Part shown: one piece after another, positions 34,592-46,374 of the stretch
How positions within the stretch are numbered: position 1 is the stretch's first letter
Layout of the letters: each line of letters begins with the position of its first letter
Assembly (NCBI GenBank): GCA_951799445.1
Contig: OX637295.1
Coordinates: forward strand, 22,072,001 to 22,136,000
Source: Pseudisothecium myosuroides
Taxonomy: Eukaryota; Streptophyta; Bryopsida; Hypnales; Lembophyllaceae
DNA length: 64,000 bases
Reading direction: 5' to 3'
The notes under the pieces: generated by a model
Told to the model about the DNA's origin: nothing
The model's database searches: none
What the model saw: the letters and a program-made list of their open reading frames with translations, nothing else
Program-made: the position numbers and the translations under genes

Positions 34592-35990
34592 TGTGGAAAG
34601 TGACATGATGTGGTTTTTCAAGAGCTCCCCACAGGTGCTGTTGGTGAAGAGCATTGCTTTTGGTCACACCGATTGAGATTTGGGCATGGTTTGATTGACA
34701 TTTGATATTTGGGAATGATTTCATTGATCTAGGTTTTAGGATGAGTTCTATTATGGTGTCTTCATCTTCTTTTTATGCTTGGATGACAATTTGATTTTGC
34801 TATTTGTTGTCTAGAATGACATTGGAATTAGGGAAGTGCTTTTTGAATGTGACCTTGAGATCAATTGAGTCTTTGATGTATTGAAACTTCAAGCTTGCTT
34901 TGTGCAATTGTTGCAAGTACTCATGTCAAGGAAGCTTGGACAATTTTTTTGTATTTGAGACATACGGCTACATAACAAGCATGGAAGTGTGGATGAGAAG
35001 GAAATGGGGTTTCAAGTCATATTGGGGAGCAATACAAAGCAATTGAATTTGGGCATAAGCAATTTATATTGTTTTGGTCTCGTTGGTTATATACATGTTA
35101 GGAATTGGTCTATAGTCTTTTTGTAAGGTTGAGAAATGGAGAAACAATCTTGTGGTTCTCTATTGAAATTGAATGCTTTCCAATTTATAGAATGGAACGC
35201 TGTATTTTTTGTGGGTCTTGTCTTCATGTTTTAAAGAATATTTGTGAACTAAAATATGTATTAAGATACTTTGTAAATAAGTCATAAATTGCTAAAGTTT
35301 GAAGTCATTTAGTAAGATTTGAATGAACAGTCTACACAGGATCATAGTAAATGAATAGAAACCAAGTGAAGGCAAAAGGTTGCTAGTGAACAAGTGGAAG
35401 CACAAAATGCTTCTAGAGAAAGATTCAATCTTGATGGAATCACAAGCAAGAACACCAACCAATGTTGGAATTGAAGTATAAGGTATATGCACTCAGCCAT
35501 GATTACTATCCAAGAGTGCATCACTTATATTTGGACCACTAAGTGCGACTAAGAGCACAACTTAAAGTCCATGATACAAAGAGCTTAACAACACTTTTAT
35601 GGGAGCCTAGTGTCAATTTTTGGTACATCTAAAAGCATACTATAAAATATCCCAACTTATTCATGCAATATCTATAGAATGCATGCTAAAGTGCATTCGA
35701 ATCTTCTTTCACTTGGTAATAGATCCAATACAAATAATTCTTGCATACTAATAGTGAGTGTGCCCACAGCTCAGTTTCTATGCGGTTTGGTTAAGGGTGC
35801 ACAAGTTTCCTTTCACAAAACAACCCACGAAATTCTTCCCATGCTTGATGGTGCGCATGGAAGTGGCCTTAACCACAAGGGAAGTAGGAGGGGTTACCAT
35901 GTGGAGAAAATTGGACCATTACCACATGGTAACAGCTCCTACATCCCTTGTGCTTCCACTACCACGTCCAACACTTCCAGTGACAAAATT
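34592..35990. other. Kinase 3' flank, no gene
   Basis: AT-rich sequence with only short ORFs. 34620-35270 is presumably kinase 3' UTR and spacer. No family recognised. Confidence 0.5.
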
Positions 35991-36460
35991 CTGATATCTC
36001 TACGTGCCTTGCTTTGTCACTGCAGCTTGGAGAACGAGTTCTCCAGCTCATCCTCCGTCAATATCCCCACTAGCCTTGCCTCCACAAAGCTGCAACTCTC
36101 CCTTTGCGTGAGTATTTGCTTTTGTTCTTGCTCTTTGTCGGAACTTCTATTGCAAGATCATCACAATAGAAGAGCTGCTTCATTTACTTCAGGAGACTGG
36201 GTTGGATTTTGCTACTTGCTTTGCTGTTGATTTCGGGATTCTATTTTGGAGTTACTTATGCTGAGTTGTTGGTAAGCTTTGTGTTCTAAGGATACCTTGA
36301 GTCATTGAGCGCCACTCAGGCAATGCAAAATCTCTTCAGTCTATGGTTGACAAAGTAGGAAGTGACAAGTGAAGACTAAAGCTGATCACGGGCAGTGGTA
36401 CAATCCACAAAGTTGCAACACTTCGATATGCTTGATAGAACATTTTAATCCCAGTGAGTG
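35991..36460 (+). pseudogene. Kinase-leader relic
   Basis: Diverged copy of 32230-32580: CTTTGTCGGAA, AGAGCTGCTTCATTTACT, GAGACTGGGTTGGA, GAGTTGTTGGTAAGCTT and GAGCGCCACTC.GGCAATGCA occur in the same order. No kinase-domain sequence follows. Confidence 0.6.
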
Positions 36461-37167
36461 CTTCCATCCTTTTTTGAATGTTTTGAATTTTTGCTTATAT
36501 ATTTGTATATAGAAATATCGTTTACCGGAATTTCATAAAATCGGTCACTAAGGAAGGTTTTTTTTTTAAGATTCAAATACTATATTGGATAAATGAAAAG
36601 TTAGTTGGACTAAACAGTGTGTACAAGGCCTATATCCATCGTCTTAAATATGGATGCCGAAGGTTTAAGGTAGAGTCTCCATAACCTATACATTACATTA
36701 GAGGCTTCGTTGACCATATATGTGAGCTTTGATTTGTGATAAGTATGAAATGACTTCATCATTCTATTGACATTTTATTTTTTGCAATTAATTAGCAGGT
36801 AAACCCTTAAATGAATGTGCGGGCTTCTAGATGGTACAAGGTTCTAGATTGCAATTGGGAAAAGTCCCCTATATAGTGAATGGAGACATAATCTCAATGT
36901 AGGAGAGGTTTGTCATCATGGCATGTTTTGATTATTGGTTATGGAGAAGCAGATTAAGATTAGTCATGGTTGTTGTTTCTTGTGCAAATTTTCAATAGGG
37001 TGGTATGAAGTAGAAATTTTATTAATCTACCAATGAGAGAAATCTATATAAGAGAAATCTCTATTACTTCCAATCGGTATTAAATTAATGAGTGCCGTTT
37101 GTGAACTAGTAGCAAACACAATGCCTATTACAAACCAAGGTTGTAAGGTCAAATATTCCACTTTTAA

Positions 37168-38100
37168 CCCCTAAAGGACCGTTGTCCCTTCGGGGGACAA
37201 ATGCGTTTTTGGGCAAGTACCTAAGGGGTGAAATTTTGTCATGATTTTTTGAAACTTTTTTTGGAGATAGAAAAACTAATAAGCTTTGTGGGAATATAAT
37301 TTTTTTCACAATCAGTGCCTGGAAACAAAAGTTATGACCAAATAAACTCAATTTAGGGGACGGGGGGCAGCCTAGGCAGCAAAAAAAAATGGACAAAAAT
37401 TTCAATATTTTTTTTAATATATTTTTTTTCATAGATTATATTTTTTTCTATGTGGAAAGCTTTGATTCATTTCATTTGGATTTGTTATGAGAAAGTTATG
37501 GACACATTCTTGTTTTTCGGGCAGTTAGAGCATCTCCTTGAAAAAAATAACTTGTAGGATTCATTTCTGAATGCAATTTTTTACATTTTTACATTTTTTT
37601 TTTTACATGGTCTGATTCACTTGCTAGAACAATCTCACCATTGGAATTAGTGCATTTTAATTCCATCTAAAATATATTAATATTTTAGATTTTTCTTCTC
37701 TCTTGTACAGTTGTACCTACTTCTATTAAACAATTTTTTTAAGAATGATAATTAAGTTTTATTGAATTTTTTTTTAGACTCTCAACTCAATTCTCCACTA
37801 TAAAGATTTGAAGCACAAAACTCTATAGTGCAAAAATTTTAAGTGAAAAATGTTTGAAGTCAAAAAATCTAGTCCTGCAATGTGCTGAAATACTTGTTTT
37901 TTCCACTTTAAACGCAGATATCTTGCAGTCTGAGCGGTCAAAAATTCTGAAATTTTTTTCACACATTCTCATACTAGTTAGGTGTAAGATCCTACGGTTA
38001 GATGTGGGAAAAAAACATTTTTCATTTTTTTTACTCCTTGCTATAGAAATGGCAGTTTTGATGGTTTTTTGGCAGAAAAAAGGCCTTGGGCCTTTAGGGG
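37168..38100 (-). mobile_element. TTAA element, 935-bp class
   Basis: TTAA at 37164-37167 and 38101-38104 flank CCCCTAAAGGACC and GGGCCTTTAGGGG. The interior matches 41193-42128 in the same orientation. The left end carries a small hairpin GTCCCTTCGGGGGAC. It is inserted within a repeat also present at 39243-39316 (CAATGCCTA.TACAAACCAAGG). Confidence 0.83.
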
Positions 38101-38343
38101 TTAAATGAATGTGCGGGCTTTAGTGATCAAAGACCGGGCTTTACCGATCAAAGTGCGGGCTTTAACGATCAATGTGAGTGCCATTTGTGAACTACCGTAA
38201 CCAAAGGGCAGGGTCGGCACATTGATGCCGAATATTTAAATAAAGTTCCCAAAGTAGATTCAGCACTTTAAAATTTAAATTTTATAAATTCAATATCACA
38301 TTCTATTCAATTCTTAGTATTAGGCACTTCCATTTTAGACTTC

Positions 38344-38893
38344 ATTTTGGCATGGTAGAGTTATTCGTAAAGTCCCCCCCAGTTTGGAAGGGACTTTTTC
38401 CGACAAATTTCCTCCGACGGACGACCCCGCAGGCGACCACTAAACCGCATGCAAAGTCCGGACCAAACTTCTTTTTAATTGATTTGGGTGCTTAAGAAAG
38501 TTTGATACCCACTTTTGTATTGACTTTTTGCACAGAACCTTCTTTTTTACAAAATTGCGGGGTTTAAACCCCGGTTTTGGGTACTTTGCGAATAACTCTA
38601 GTAGAATAACTTTTTTCAAAAAACTTTGAACTAAGTTAATGCAGGAAATCAAGCTAAATTTAATCTCCAAAAATTAGTTTTAGATTTAAAGCCTTTAATC
38701 AAAAGTTATGAATAAATTTCAAAGAGGGTTTGGAAGGGACATTTTCTTCAAACGTCTCCTTTGAAATTTATTCATAACTTTTGATTGGAGGCTTGAAATC
38801 TAAAACGGATTTTTGGAGATTAAAGTTAGCTTGATTTCCTACATTAACTTAATTCAAAGTTTTAAAAAAAAAGTTATTCTACTATGCCAAAAT
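38344..38893. mobile_element. Foldback element with 126-bp hairpin arms
   Basis: Outer ends ATTTTGGCATGGTAGAGTTA (38344) and TATGCCAAAAT (38893) are inverted. A long hairpin occupies 38599-38724 and 38759-38884 with few mismatches and a 34-nt spacer. 38350-38371 is also inverted at 38584-38604. The element therefore contains nested inverted repeats, typical of foldback or MITE derivatives. No coding sequence. Confidence 0.85.
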
Positions 38894-39544
38894 AAGGTCT
38901 GAAATTCTACTTTGAACACAATTCCTGTGTTTTGACAATGAATGGTGAAGTTTTCATCTTTAAATATCCCATATCCTTTGAGGGTTCATGATGGACAATG
39001 GATTTTATTATAAAAACGACCTCTTCATACTTCATCTTCCCAATATGATATTGAGAAAAATCCTTCATTTTGCCATCAAATATTTTATGGTAGATGGTCT
39101 TCGGATTTTTGGACTAATATTGGACATTTTCTTTTTTTACAACAACTTGGTCATTTAATTTTTGTTGAACTCGGCAATTTTTCATTTTCATTTTATTTTT
39201 TTTCCGGCATTCATAAAAATGATTAATTTTCGCGGATCCTGCCTTATGGTTACGGTAGTAGCAAATACAATGCCTAATACAAACCAAGGTTGTCAAGTCA
39301 AATATTCCATTTTTAATAGTAATTTCATCTAAAACTTGGGTTGGTACAACAACTCCATGTAATGATGAGAACAATCTTGTCGTTAGTTATTATTACAATC
39401 TTGAGCAATCAAAGAAGTCCAAAGGCTCAACTCTCCTGCATTGAGATGATGTCCAGTAATTGCAAAGCAAACCTCGTGATAAAAAATAATTGCAGGTCAG
39501 TACCAACCTTGCCACTCACAGCTTGGTAGGTTCCAACTGGTGAT

Positions 39545-40320
39545 TAATTTGGATAACTCTGAACGCACTTGCATTGAATTTTGAGGGATCCTGTCTACCT
39601 GGTACCTTGACTGCTTGTTGCGAGATTTCTGAATTCATTTTGCGTGCAAGAATGAAGCGAGATCTTGTTTAGGTTCTTGTTTTGTGGGCTTCGATTGCCA
39701 GATGGTGTCCTTGCCTGCACTTATCTATGTCGAGTTATTTACTGTAGCTGTAGGGTATTCTTTGCAAGATTTCTCCATAGCTGAGGTCGTCATCTTCGGG
39801 AAGCATTTCAACTACTACGAGTGTAAATTACCGGGTCTCCACGTAAGTGATTGTTAATCACGACTCTTGTTGACAGGTTTGGAGATTCGTCCTGGCTTGT
39901 AATTTTCACCAACTGCTTTGATGAATGATTGCTCAGCAGAAAGTGAGTTTTGAACGGTGGACATTTGAGATTGGTGATGGCGTTGTGATGCCAAAACCAG
40001 GAGTGAAATCCTGTGGAACCTTGCTTTCAATTGGTGGCACTTCTTCGTACAGTCAGGGGATTTCCGTGAGCAACGAAGTTGATGGAGGTCGGAATTAAAT
40101 TTTGAGTTTTCATAATGAAGTAATAAACTACTGCAAGTGCAAGCTCATGGTGTCCTCATCTCCTACAAATCCTCGAATGACAATTTGATTTACGTGTTTT
40201 GAGAGGGTTTAGCCGAAGTTTTAAAAATAGTTTTATTAGTAGCTTGATATGCATGCGTTTAACCCATCTTGCAGTTCATTTGACAGATTCTGCTCAACTT
40301 CATAGTATGTGTCAAGTTAA
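39545..40320 (+). pseudogene. Kinase-leader relic, second copy
   Basis: 39560-39725 matches 27020-27180 (GATCCTGTCTACCTGGTACC, TGCTTGTTGCGAGATTTCTG, GATTGCCAGATGGTGTC). 40148-40310 matches 27174-27320 (TCTCCTACAAATCCTCGAAT, TGCGTTTAACCCATCTTGCA). The 420 bp between them have no match at 27 kb. No kinase coding region remains. Confidence 0.65.
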
Positions 40321-40365
40321 AGCAAATACAATAATCCCAGGTATGCAACTCATGTATTTATACGC

Positions 40366-42230
40366 CCGGGTATGCAATTTTTGTATTATATGGCCTTGAT
40401 TATAATAACTTATAATGCATTTTAGTTCAATCTCAAGGGATATAATTTGTTTTAAAATAGAAAACTCTTGTAGCCCTTTTAACAAGGAAGTCAAAATGTA
40501 ATTATATACATGAAATGAATATTTTTGAGGACATTAATAGCATTAAAAACCTAATTATATTAGTTTTTTCAATACATGTATCATAGGACAAGCTACCCAA
40601 CTTTTGGGGCTTTTTAATAAAAAATTAATTTTAACTCGAGGGAACTTTTTGAATGGAATTTTAAAAACTATACATAGGTGTTTCAATTCTTCACACATAT
40701 TGTGAGTTTTTTTTCTAATATGTATGCAATTTCTACATTTACTTTAATTTATTTTTCACCTAACTTTTTGGTCTTTTTAATTTGATATAAGTTTTACAAA
40801 AGCCATCCTCTAAGCCATTTTAATGCCGATGACCCTTGGGTATAATATAGTAGTTGCGTACCCGGGATTATAAGTAGGGGTCATAGGCATTAAAACAGCT
40901 CATAGGACGGCTTTTGTAAAAATTATATCAAATTAAAAAGACCAAAAAGTTAGGTGAAGACCAAATTATAAGAAAATTAAATGTGAAAAATGTTGAATTG
41001 CATACATATTAAAAAAAATCTTACAATATATATGAAGAATTGGAACATCTATGCATAGTTTTTAAAATTCCATACCAGAAGTTTCCTCCAATTAAAATTA
41101 ATTCTTTATTAAACAACCCCAAAAGTTGGGTAGCTTGTCCCATGATACATGTATTAAAAAAACTCATATAATTAGGTTTTTAATGCTATTAACCCCTAAA
41201 GGACTGGCATGCATTTTTTGGCCGTATAGAAATTTTGGGCAGGTCCGTGTGACTAGAGATTTCCATATTTTAAGCTGAAATTTTAATAGAAGGTGGGCGC
41301 GAGGAATATCTTTCATATGCACTAAATTTCAGCACATTTGGAAATGGGAGTCAAAAGTTATAGCCAAATATGTTACTTTTTTTTGTAACTGGGCAGTCCG
41401 GGCAGCAAGAAAAATTTGGCAAAATTTTGATTTTGTTTTTTTAATATTTTTTTTCTTGTAGATTATATTTTTGTCTATCTAGAAAGTTTTGATTCATTTC
41501 ATTTGGATTTGTTATGAGAAAGTTATGGACATTCTTGTTTTTGGGGCAGTTAGAGCATCTTCTTGAAAAAAATAATTTGTAGGATGCATTTCTGAATGCT
41601 ATTTTTGCAATTTTTCAAAAAAAAAATTTCTCATGGTTTAGTTTACTTGCTAGAACAATCTCACCATTGGGATTAGTGTATTTTGATTCCATCTAAAATA
41701 TATTAATATTTTAGATTTTCCTTCTATCTCGTACCTACTTTTACTTAATATTTTTTTTAGGAATGATAATTAATTTTTTTTGAATATTTTTTTTTTCCCT
41801 AGACTCTCAACTCAATTCTCCACTGTAAAGATATAAAGCACAAAACTTTGTAGTGCAAAAATTTTAAGTGAAAAATGTTTGAAGTCAAAAAATCCAGTCC
41901 CGCAATGTGCTGAAATATTTGTTTTTTCCACTTTAAATGCAGATATCTTGCAATCTGAGCGGTCAAAAATTCTGAAATTTTTTCCACATATTCTCATACT
42001 AGTTAGGTGTAAGATCCTATGGTTAGATGTGCAAAAAAACATTTTTCATTTTTAAAAAATCCTTGCTATAGAAATGGCAGTTTTGATGGTTTTTTGGCAG
42101 AAACTGAAAGGCCTTGGGCCTTTAGGGGTTAATATCCCAAAGAAATTGTATTTCTTGAAATTGGACTAAAATGCATTATAAGTGATTATAATTAAGGCCA
42201 TGTAGTATGAGAATTGCGTACCCAGGTTCA
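40366..42230. repeat. Large inverted repeat, ~470-bp arms
   Basis: The left arm at about 40366-40838 is inverted at about 40878-41192 and, after an inserted element, 42133-42226. Matching pairs include CACCTAACTTTTTGGTCTTT, GGGTAGCTTGTCCCATGATA/inverse, AATTAGGTTTTTAATGCTAT and CTTATAATGCATTTTAGT. The right arm is split by the 41193-42128 element and is shorter next to it. CCCGGGTAYGCAA motifs mark the left outer end and the centre (40366, 40869) and, with changes, the right outer end (42225), suggesting TIRs of the parent element. Confidence 0.85.
41193..42128 (-). mobile_element. TTAA element inserted in inverted repeat
   Basis: TTAA 41189-41192|CCCCTAAAGGACTGG ... GGGCCTTTAGGGG|TTAA 42129-42132; 936 bp. 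The other arm of the surrounding inverted repeat keeps the site unoccupied: GACATTAATAGC at 40529-40540 has a single TTAA at the corresponding position. This supports a TTAA target-site duplication. The interior closely matches 37168-38100. Confidence 0.88.
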
Positions 42231-42616
42231 ACACTCCCTTTGTGACAATGTTCTAGTACCGGTCTTTCTCGCAATGATCCTAAATGGCACAAACTTATGT
42301 AGTCAAATTACTCATCATAGAAAAGGTAAGTGCACCTAGTACCATTAGAAAATAAAACAAACATTTACCACGGAAATACAATAAAGAACTTGTAGAATAC
42401 ACAATATAATAAGGGAATAACAATAAAACTTTATATATTATTTTGTTCAACACCATTGACATCCATTTCTAATAATATCAAAAGTAGATCTCAAGGGATT
42501 CACAACATTATCAACTAGTTGTAGGTGTCCCTTTACCTCCCACAATAATTGGGACCCCAAACTTATGCACTAATTAAGGTATCAATGGCTAATTTAATTA
42601 TAATCCCTCCTCAAGA

Positions 42617-42810
42617 ATGGCCCCCCTTGCACAAAATCTTAAATAGAAAAATTATAATCTTTTATTTTCACAATTGGATTTTTGATGCTAAAACTAGACA
42701 AAGAAAGAAGTTTTAAAAAATATAAACTATTAAAATTAGTACTTAGTAAGGTTTTATTTAACTTCAAAGTATTGTCAATATGAGAATTTGGTGCCTCGGG
42801 CATTCAGGGG
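42617..42810 (-). mobile_element. Truncated TTAA element, ~700-bp class
   Basis: The terminal 194 bp read inward from GAATGCCCGAGG next to TTAA at 42811-42814. They match 26295-26486 inverted, including CAATACTTTGAAGTTAAATA and TTGTGCAAGGGGG. The other end is missing. Confidence 0.78.
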
Positions 42811-42929
42811 TTAACATCAACCACCTCCAATAAAATGGTCATTGTAAAATCAAACCCTTTATATCTAAATGTGTTAGAACACCGCATGTGCATGGCGTCC
42901 CCGACTGATCCAATTGCATTTTCTTATGG

Positions 42930-43255
42930 ACACATCTTTTATAAGCGATAATATACACGTTTGCATTGCTCTAAAGCAAACACAATCAAAAGCCTTGTTG
43001 CCCATTTGAAGGATCTTCTTGACAAGTGACATGAACATCCTTTTTGTTAGACATACTGTACATGTTTGCATTGCTTTAAAGAAAACACAATCAAAAGCCT
43101 TGCCGCCTATTTGAGGGATCTTCTTAACTAGTGACATAAACATCCTTTTTGTTAGCCATACTATACATGTTTGCATTGCTCTAAAGCAAACACAATCAAA
43201 AGCCTTGCCACCCATTTGAGGAATCTTCTTGACTAGTGACATAAACATCCTTTTT
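42930..43255 (-). repeat. 105-bp tandem repeat x3, in-frame 35-residue unit
   Basis: TTGCATTGCTCTAAAGCAAA starts at 42961, 43066 and 43171. On the minus strand a frame (42874-43248) stays open through all units with the repeat MFMSLVKKIPQMGGKAFDCV then CFRAMQTC. Period 105 equals 35 codons, but I find no ATG context, introns or family match. It may be a fragment of a repeat protein or an accident of the period. Confidence 0.75.
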
Positions 43256-44003
43256 CAACTATGATTAGAGCTTTAGACAATGTCATTCCAACAACTCACA
43301 AATGTTTATGCCTCGGTTGGCAAGTATCAAAGGTTCAAACCAAGATGAGTCAAATCTTGACACTCTAGTCTTTGTGAGCACGTTCCAAGAGAAAGAAGAA
43401 GAAACTCACCACGAGAGAGCCCGAAATGACTGAATAAGATTGAGTACAAGATTGTACATGCAAAATTTCAACAAAGAGAATACCAGTGTTGTGGAATTTG
43501 TTGGAAATTAAAGAGATGGCTGCAAAAGTTCAAAATGATGCATATTTTCCATAACAAGGCAGAGGAAAGAATCCAACTTTACATGAAGAGGGTTCGGCTT
43601 TCACATTATACTCGTGAAGAAACTGTTTCTGGTGAAACCATATGTGATATCTTTGTACAGGATATGCCACTGAAGACTGCTGCTTCTCGATCAATTAGCA
43701 ATCAGTTAAGGGTACCGTAGTCAATCAATTGCACACGCATATTGAAACAGTTGCTAGCAATTTAACTTTCAATTAAGAATGGGGCGAAGTAACCAAAGAA
43801 GAGTAAACAGTGGCAAGATTGACGGTCAAAGCACTGAGTTAAGAAGAAAGTTGTCCATCTTCTGCATATAGGTGTCACACCAATACTGTAATTTTCAAAC
43901 TTACGGTAATGCAGTGCGTATCACCATCTTGAGGGATTGGCTCGGAGACAGCATGTGGTAGACATTGCTGATTCAGTAACAAATTGGTTTCAGGGGTCCT
44001 AAG
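43256..44003. other. Spacer downstream of methyltransferase
   Basis: No gene recognised. It probably includes the 3' UTR of the minus-strand methyltransferase. 43606-43665 resembles 24182-24240. Confidence 0.5.
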
Positions 44004-46374
44004 CTAGTCTTCAAACCCATCTTCATCTACCTCCTCCCTGTCGGAGATCATCCTACTCACATCATCAACCTGCAGGAGAAGCATTTGGAGACCACGGTTG
44101 ACTATACAGGAACTTAGAAAAACTGTTCTGATCAAACACTTGCCACTCTTTTGATTCGATTCCACACTTCACCAGAAATATTAAGGCCAAAGAAATTAAA
44201 ACCCAATGCATGCCCACCGTTCTAGGTAGCACAAAATGAGATACATTGAAGCTGCGCACTCTTCTTTACAGTTTGCATTATCACTTCCATCAAACACTTT
44301 AGAGCCACCGATATCCTAGAGGGACCACAAAGCTTGCCTGGTGATCAGAGAGTCTCAGCTGCTTTGCAATAAACAGCAATTGCCCTCCATAATGTTGTTC
44401 ATTCACCTCCGTCAGGGTCTTTTTTCTGGAAGACGAAGTCGTTGAAATCTCCTTGTGCCGCACCAAGTTCACATGAAAACCAATACTCCCGAACACTCTG
44501 GATGCTGCTGCGCCAATCTTTTCCTGAAGCAATTCACACCAAGTATCAGTAACGTACACGAGACGCAAGCACTTTCCTCAACTCCAACGACAAGGTTCCA
44601 AAAGGTTTCTGCTAACCCTAAAGGCCCACAAGGCCAAACCTCAAGGTCTTAGTAGCACTTTTAAGTGCGTCATATGGGGAATTTCTTTTGTCCAAACACA
44701 TTCAATGTTCTTCATTGATTCTAGTGATATAAAATATGACCCCATCTAAATTACATTTTCTACAAATGATCAATCAAATTGGTCATTTCAAAACTCCATC
44801 GTAAGGGTTGAGGAGCATGCTATACTTGCGAGACGTCACCAAGTGCAGAATACGGCAATTCCCCGACAATGACTGAGTCCTTCATAGCCAAACTGCTGAC
44901 GCATCTGAGAACAACTTCCAAGCCCTCTGCAGACAAGGTTTGCAACCCCTGCATGGATAGGAATGCATTAGATTAGGGCACACCATCGCTAGAAAAGGAC
45001 AAGCTCTGAGCGTCCATCAAAATTCACAAGATTGGCCCAAAACAGAGAAAATGCTGACCTGCATTGCCCATACACTGGGACGAGTGCCTTGATACCCCAC
45101 GCTCACAAGGTTCCTCTCCCAGGAGTCGTCTTTCCAATCTCCGTCCTCGGAAAGGTCTACTGATACATGCCGGAACATGCACCCTCTCCGAATCCTTGCG
45201 CCTACGGCTGCCATGCAGTTAAGGGTAAGGGATTGCTAGTGGGACACAGTGCGTGCTTATCAGCTTAGTTATTGATTCGAGGTTGTAAAACATTGTTCCG
45301 TTTACCTCATGGACAACATAGGTGCAGTCTCGGCAGACGTCTACCTTCCAATCTCTCAGCTGCAACGTTGTATGTAGTGCTTGGGGATACGTCGAAGACA
45401 GTTGACGAAAGTGGCCAGGGCAATCGGTATGGTCTTGTGTCCATCCCATCAGTCAACAACACTACCTGAACGAAGAATCCTTACACGTGTAAGCAACGAA
45501 GTGGATAGCATGCAATGGAATCGTTCTGATATCGCAATAGCAAATGCGTTTTGCTTAATAAAAATTGAGACGAAGTACACCTGTCGAACTAAAGAGTCGC
45601 CGTCTTTCTTCACAGCCTCAATCAGATTGTCGTCAATGAAGCTTGTAGCCAACTCATAGTAACCTAAGTCGTCTCCATCCGCAGCGTTGAGTGCCTCCTC
45701 CACAAGGCAAGCAGCGTAGGGATCATGGAAAAGCGGCTCTGCGATTGAACTCCCCCGCAATTCATCAGCAAATTCAAACTCACTGAAAGAAATTGACTGT
45801 AACTCGCAAGAAAACCAAAACACAGTACCTTCTCAACAACTCCCGCGCCTCCGGCATCAAATTCAAATTCAGTGCAAGAAATTCATTATAAATCACACGA
45901 ATCCAAGAACACAATACCTTCTCAACAATTCCCGCGCATCCGGCATCAACTTCAAATTCAGTGAAAAGAAATTCATTGTAAATCAAAAGAAACCAAAAAC
46001 ACAATACCTTCTCAACAATTCCCGCGCATCCGGCATCAAATTCAAATTCAGTGAAAAGAAATTCATTGTACATCAAAAGAAACCAAAAACACCATACCTT
46101 CTCGACCATTCCCACACATTCGGCATCAGCTTCAAATTCCGTAGAAGAAATCAATTGCAAATCAGAAAGAAACATTACCTTCGCGAGAGCTCTCCGCAGC
46201 ACGCAACGCCGCACGCTCCTGAGCCGCCGCAAGAAGCTCCGCGGTCAGATGATTATTCTTCGCCACCGCACATCGAAACCTACGTCGTTCGGAGGAAATG
46301 GCTGTCTTGGTACATTGCAAGTGAGAGTGAGAGTAAGGACGCAGAGCGTTCGGGAAGAGACAAGCACCCGCCAT
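44004..46374 (-). CDS. Plastid LCMT-type SAM-dependent methyltransferase
   Basis: Exons in transcript order: 46179-46374, 45581-45738, 45345-45465, 45059-45207, 44826-44948, 44338-44523, 44004-44069; 332 residues, all phases consistent. The N-terminus MAGACLFPNALRPYSHSHLQ plus an Arg-rich stretch to about residue 37 looks like a chloroplast transit peptide. The family is the leucine-carboxyl-methyltransferase-like group (Arabidopsis At5g42760 type). Signatures are PLFHDPYAACLV (67), the SAM-binding VVLLTDGMDTRPYRL (119-133), DVSPSTTYN, VGARIRRGCMF, GYQGTRPSVWAMQGL, SSLAMKDSVIVGELP and LLFIAKQLRLSDHQ, then an acidic tail EEVDEDGFED. The substrate of this plant subgroup is not known to me. Intron 1 holds a 90-bp tandem repeat, and its acceptor (ATCGCAG) was chosen to keep the frame and family spacing. 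The last intron uses GC-AG (CAG|GCAAGC). GTTTTAGGGTTTT, a telo-box, lies about 250 bp upstream of the ATG. Confidence 0.9.
45770..46150 (-). repeat. 90-bp tandem repeat x4-5 in methyltransferase intron 1
   Basis: CTTCTCAACAATTCCCGCGC recurs at about 45830, 45919, 46009 and 46099, each with the preceding TTCAAATTCAGTG and a following AACCAAAAACACAATAC. The unit is 90 bp (30 codons), so one minus-strand frame stays open for 150 codons across the array (EFEFDAGCAGIVEK per unit). Each unit offers an AAG|GTATTG donor-like site. The unit nearest exon 2 is partly merged with the acceptor region. Confidence 0.88.
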
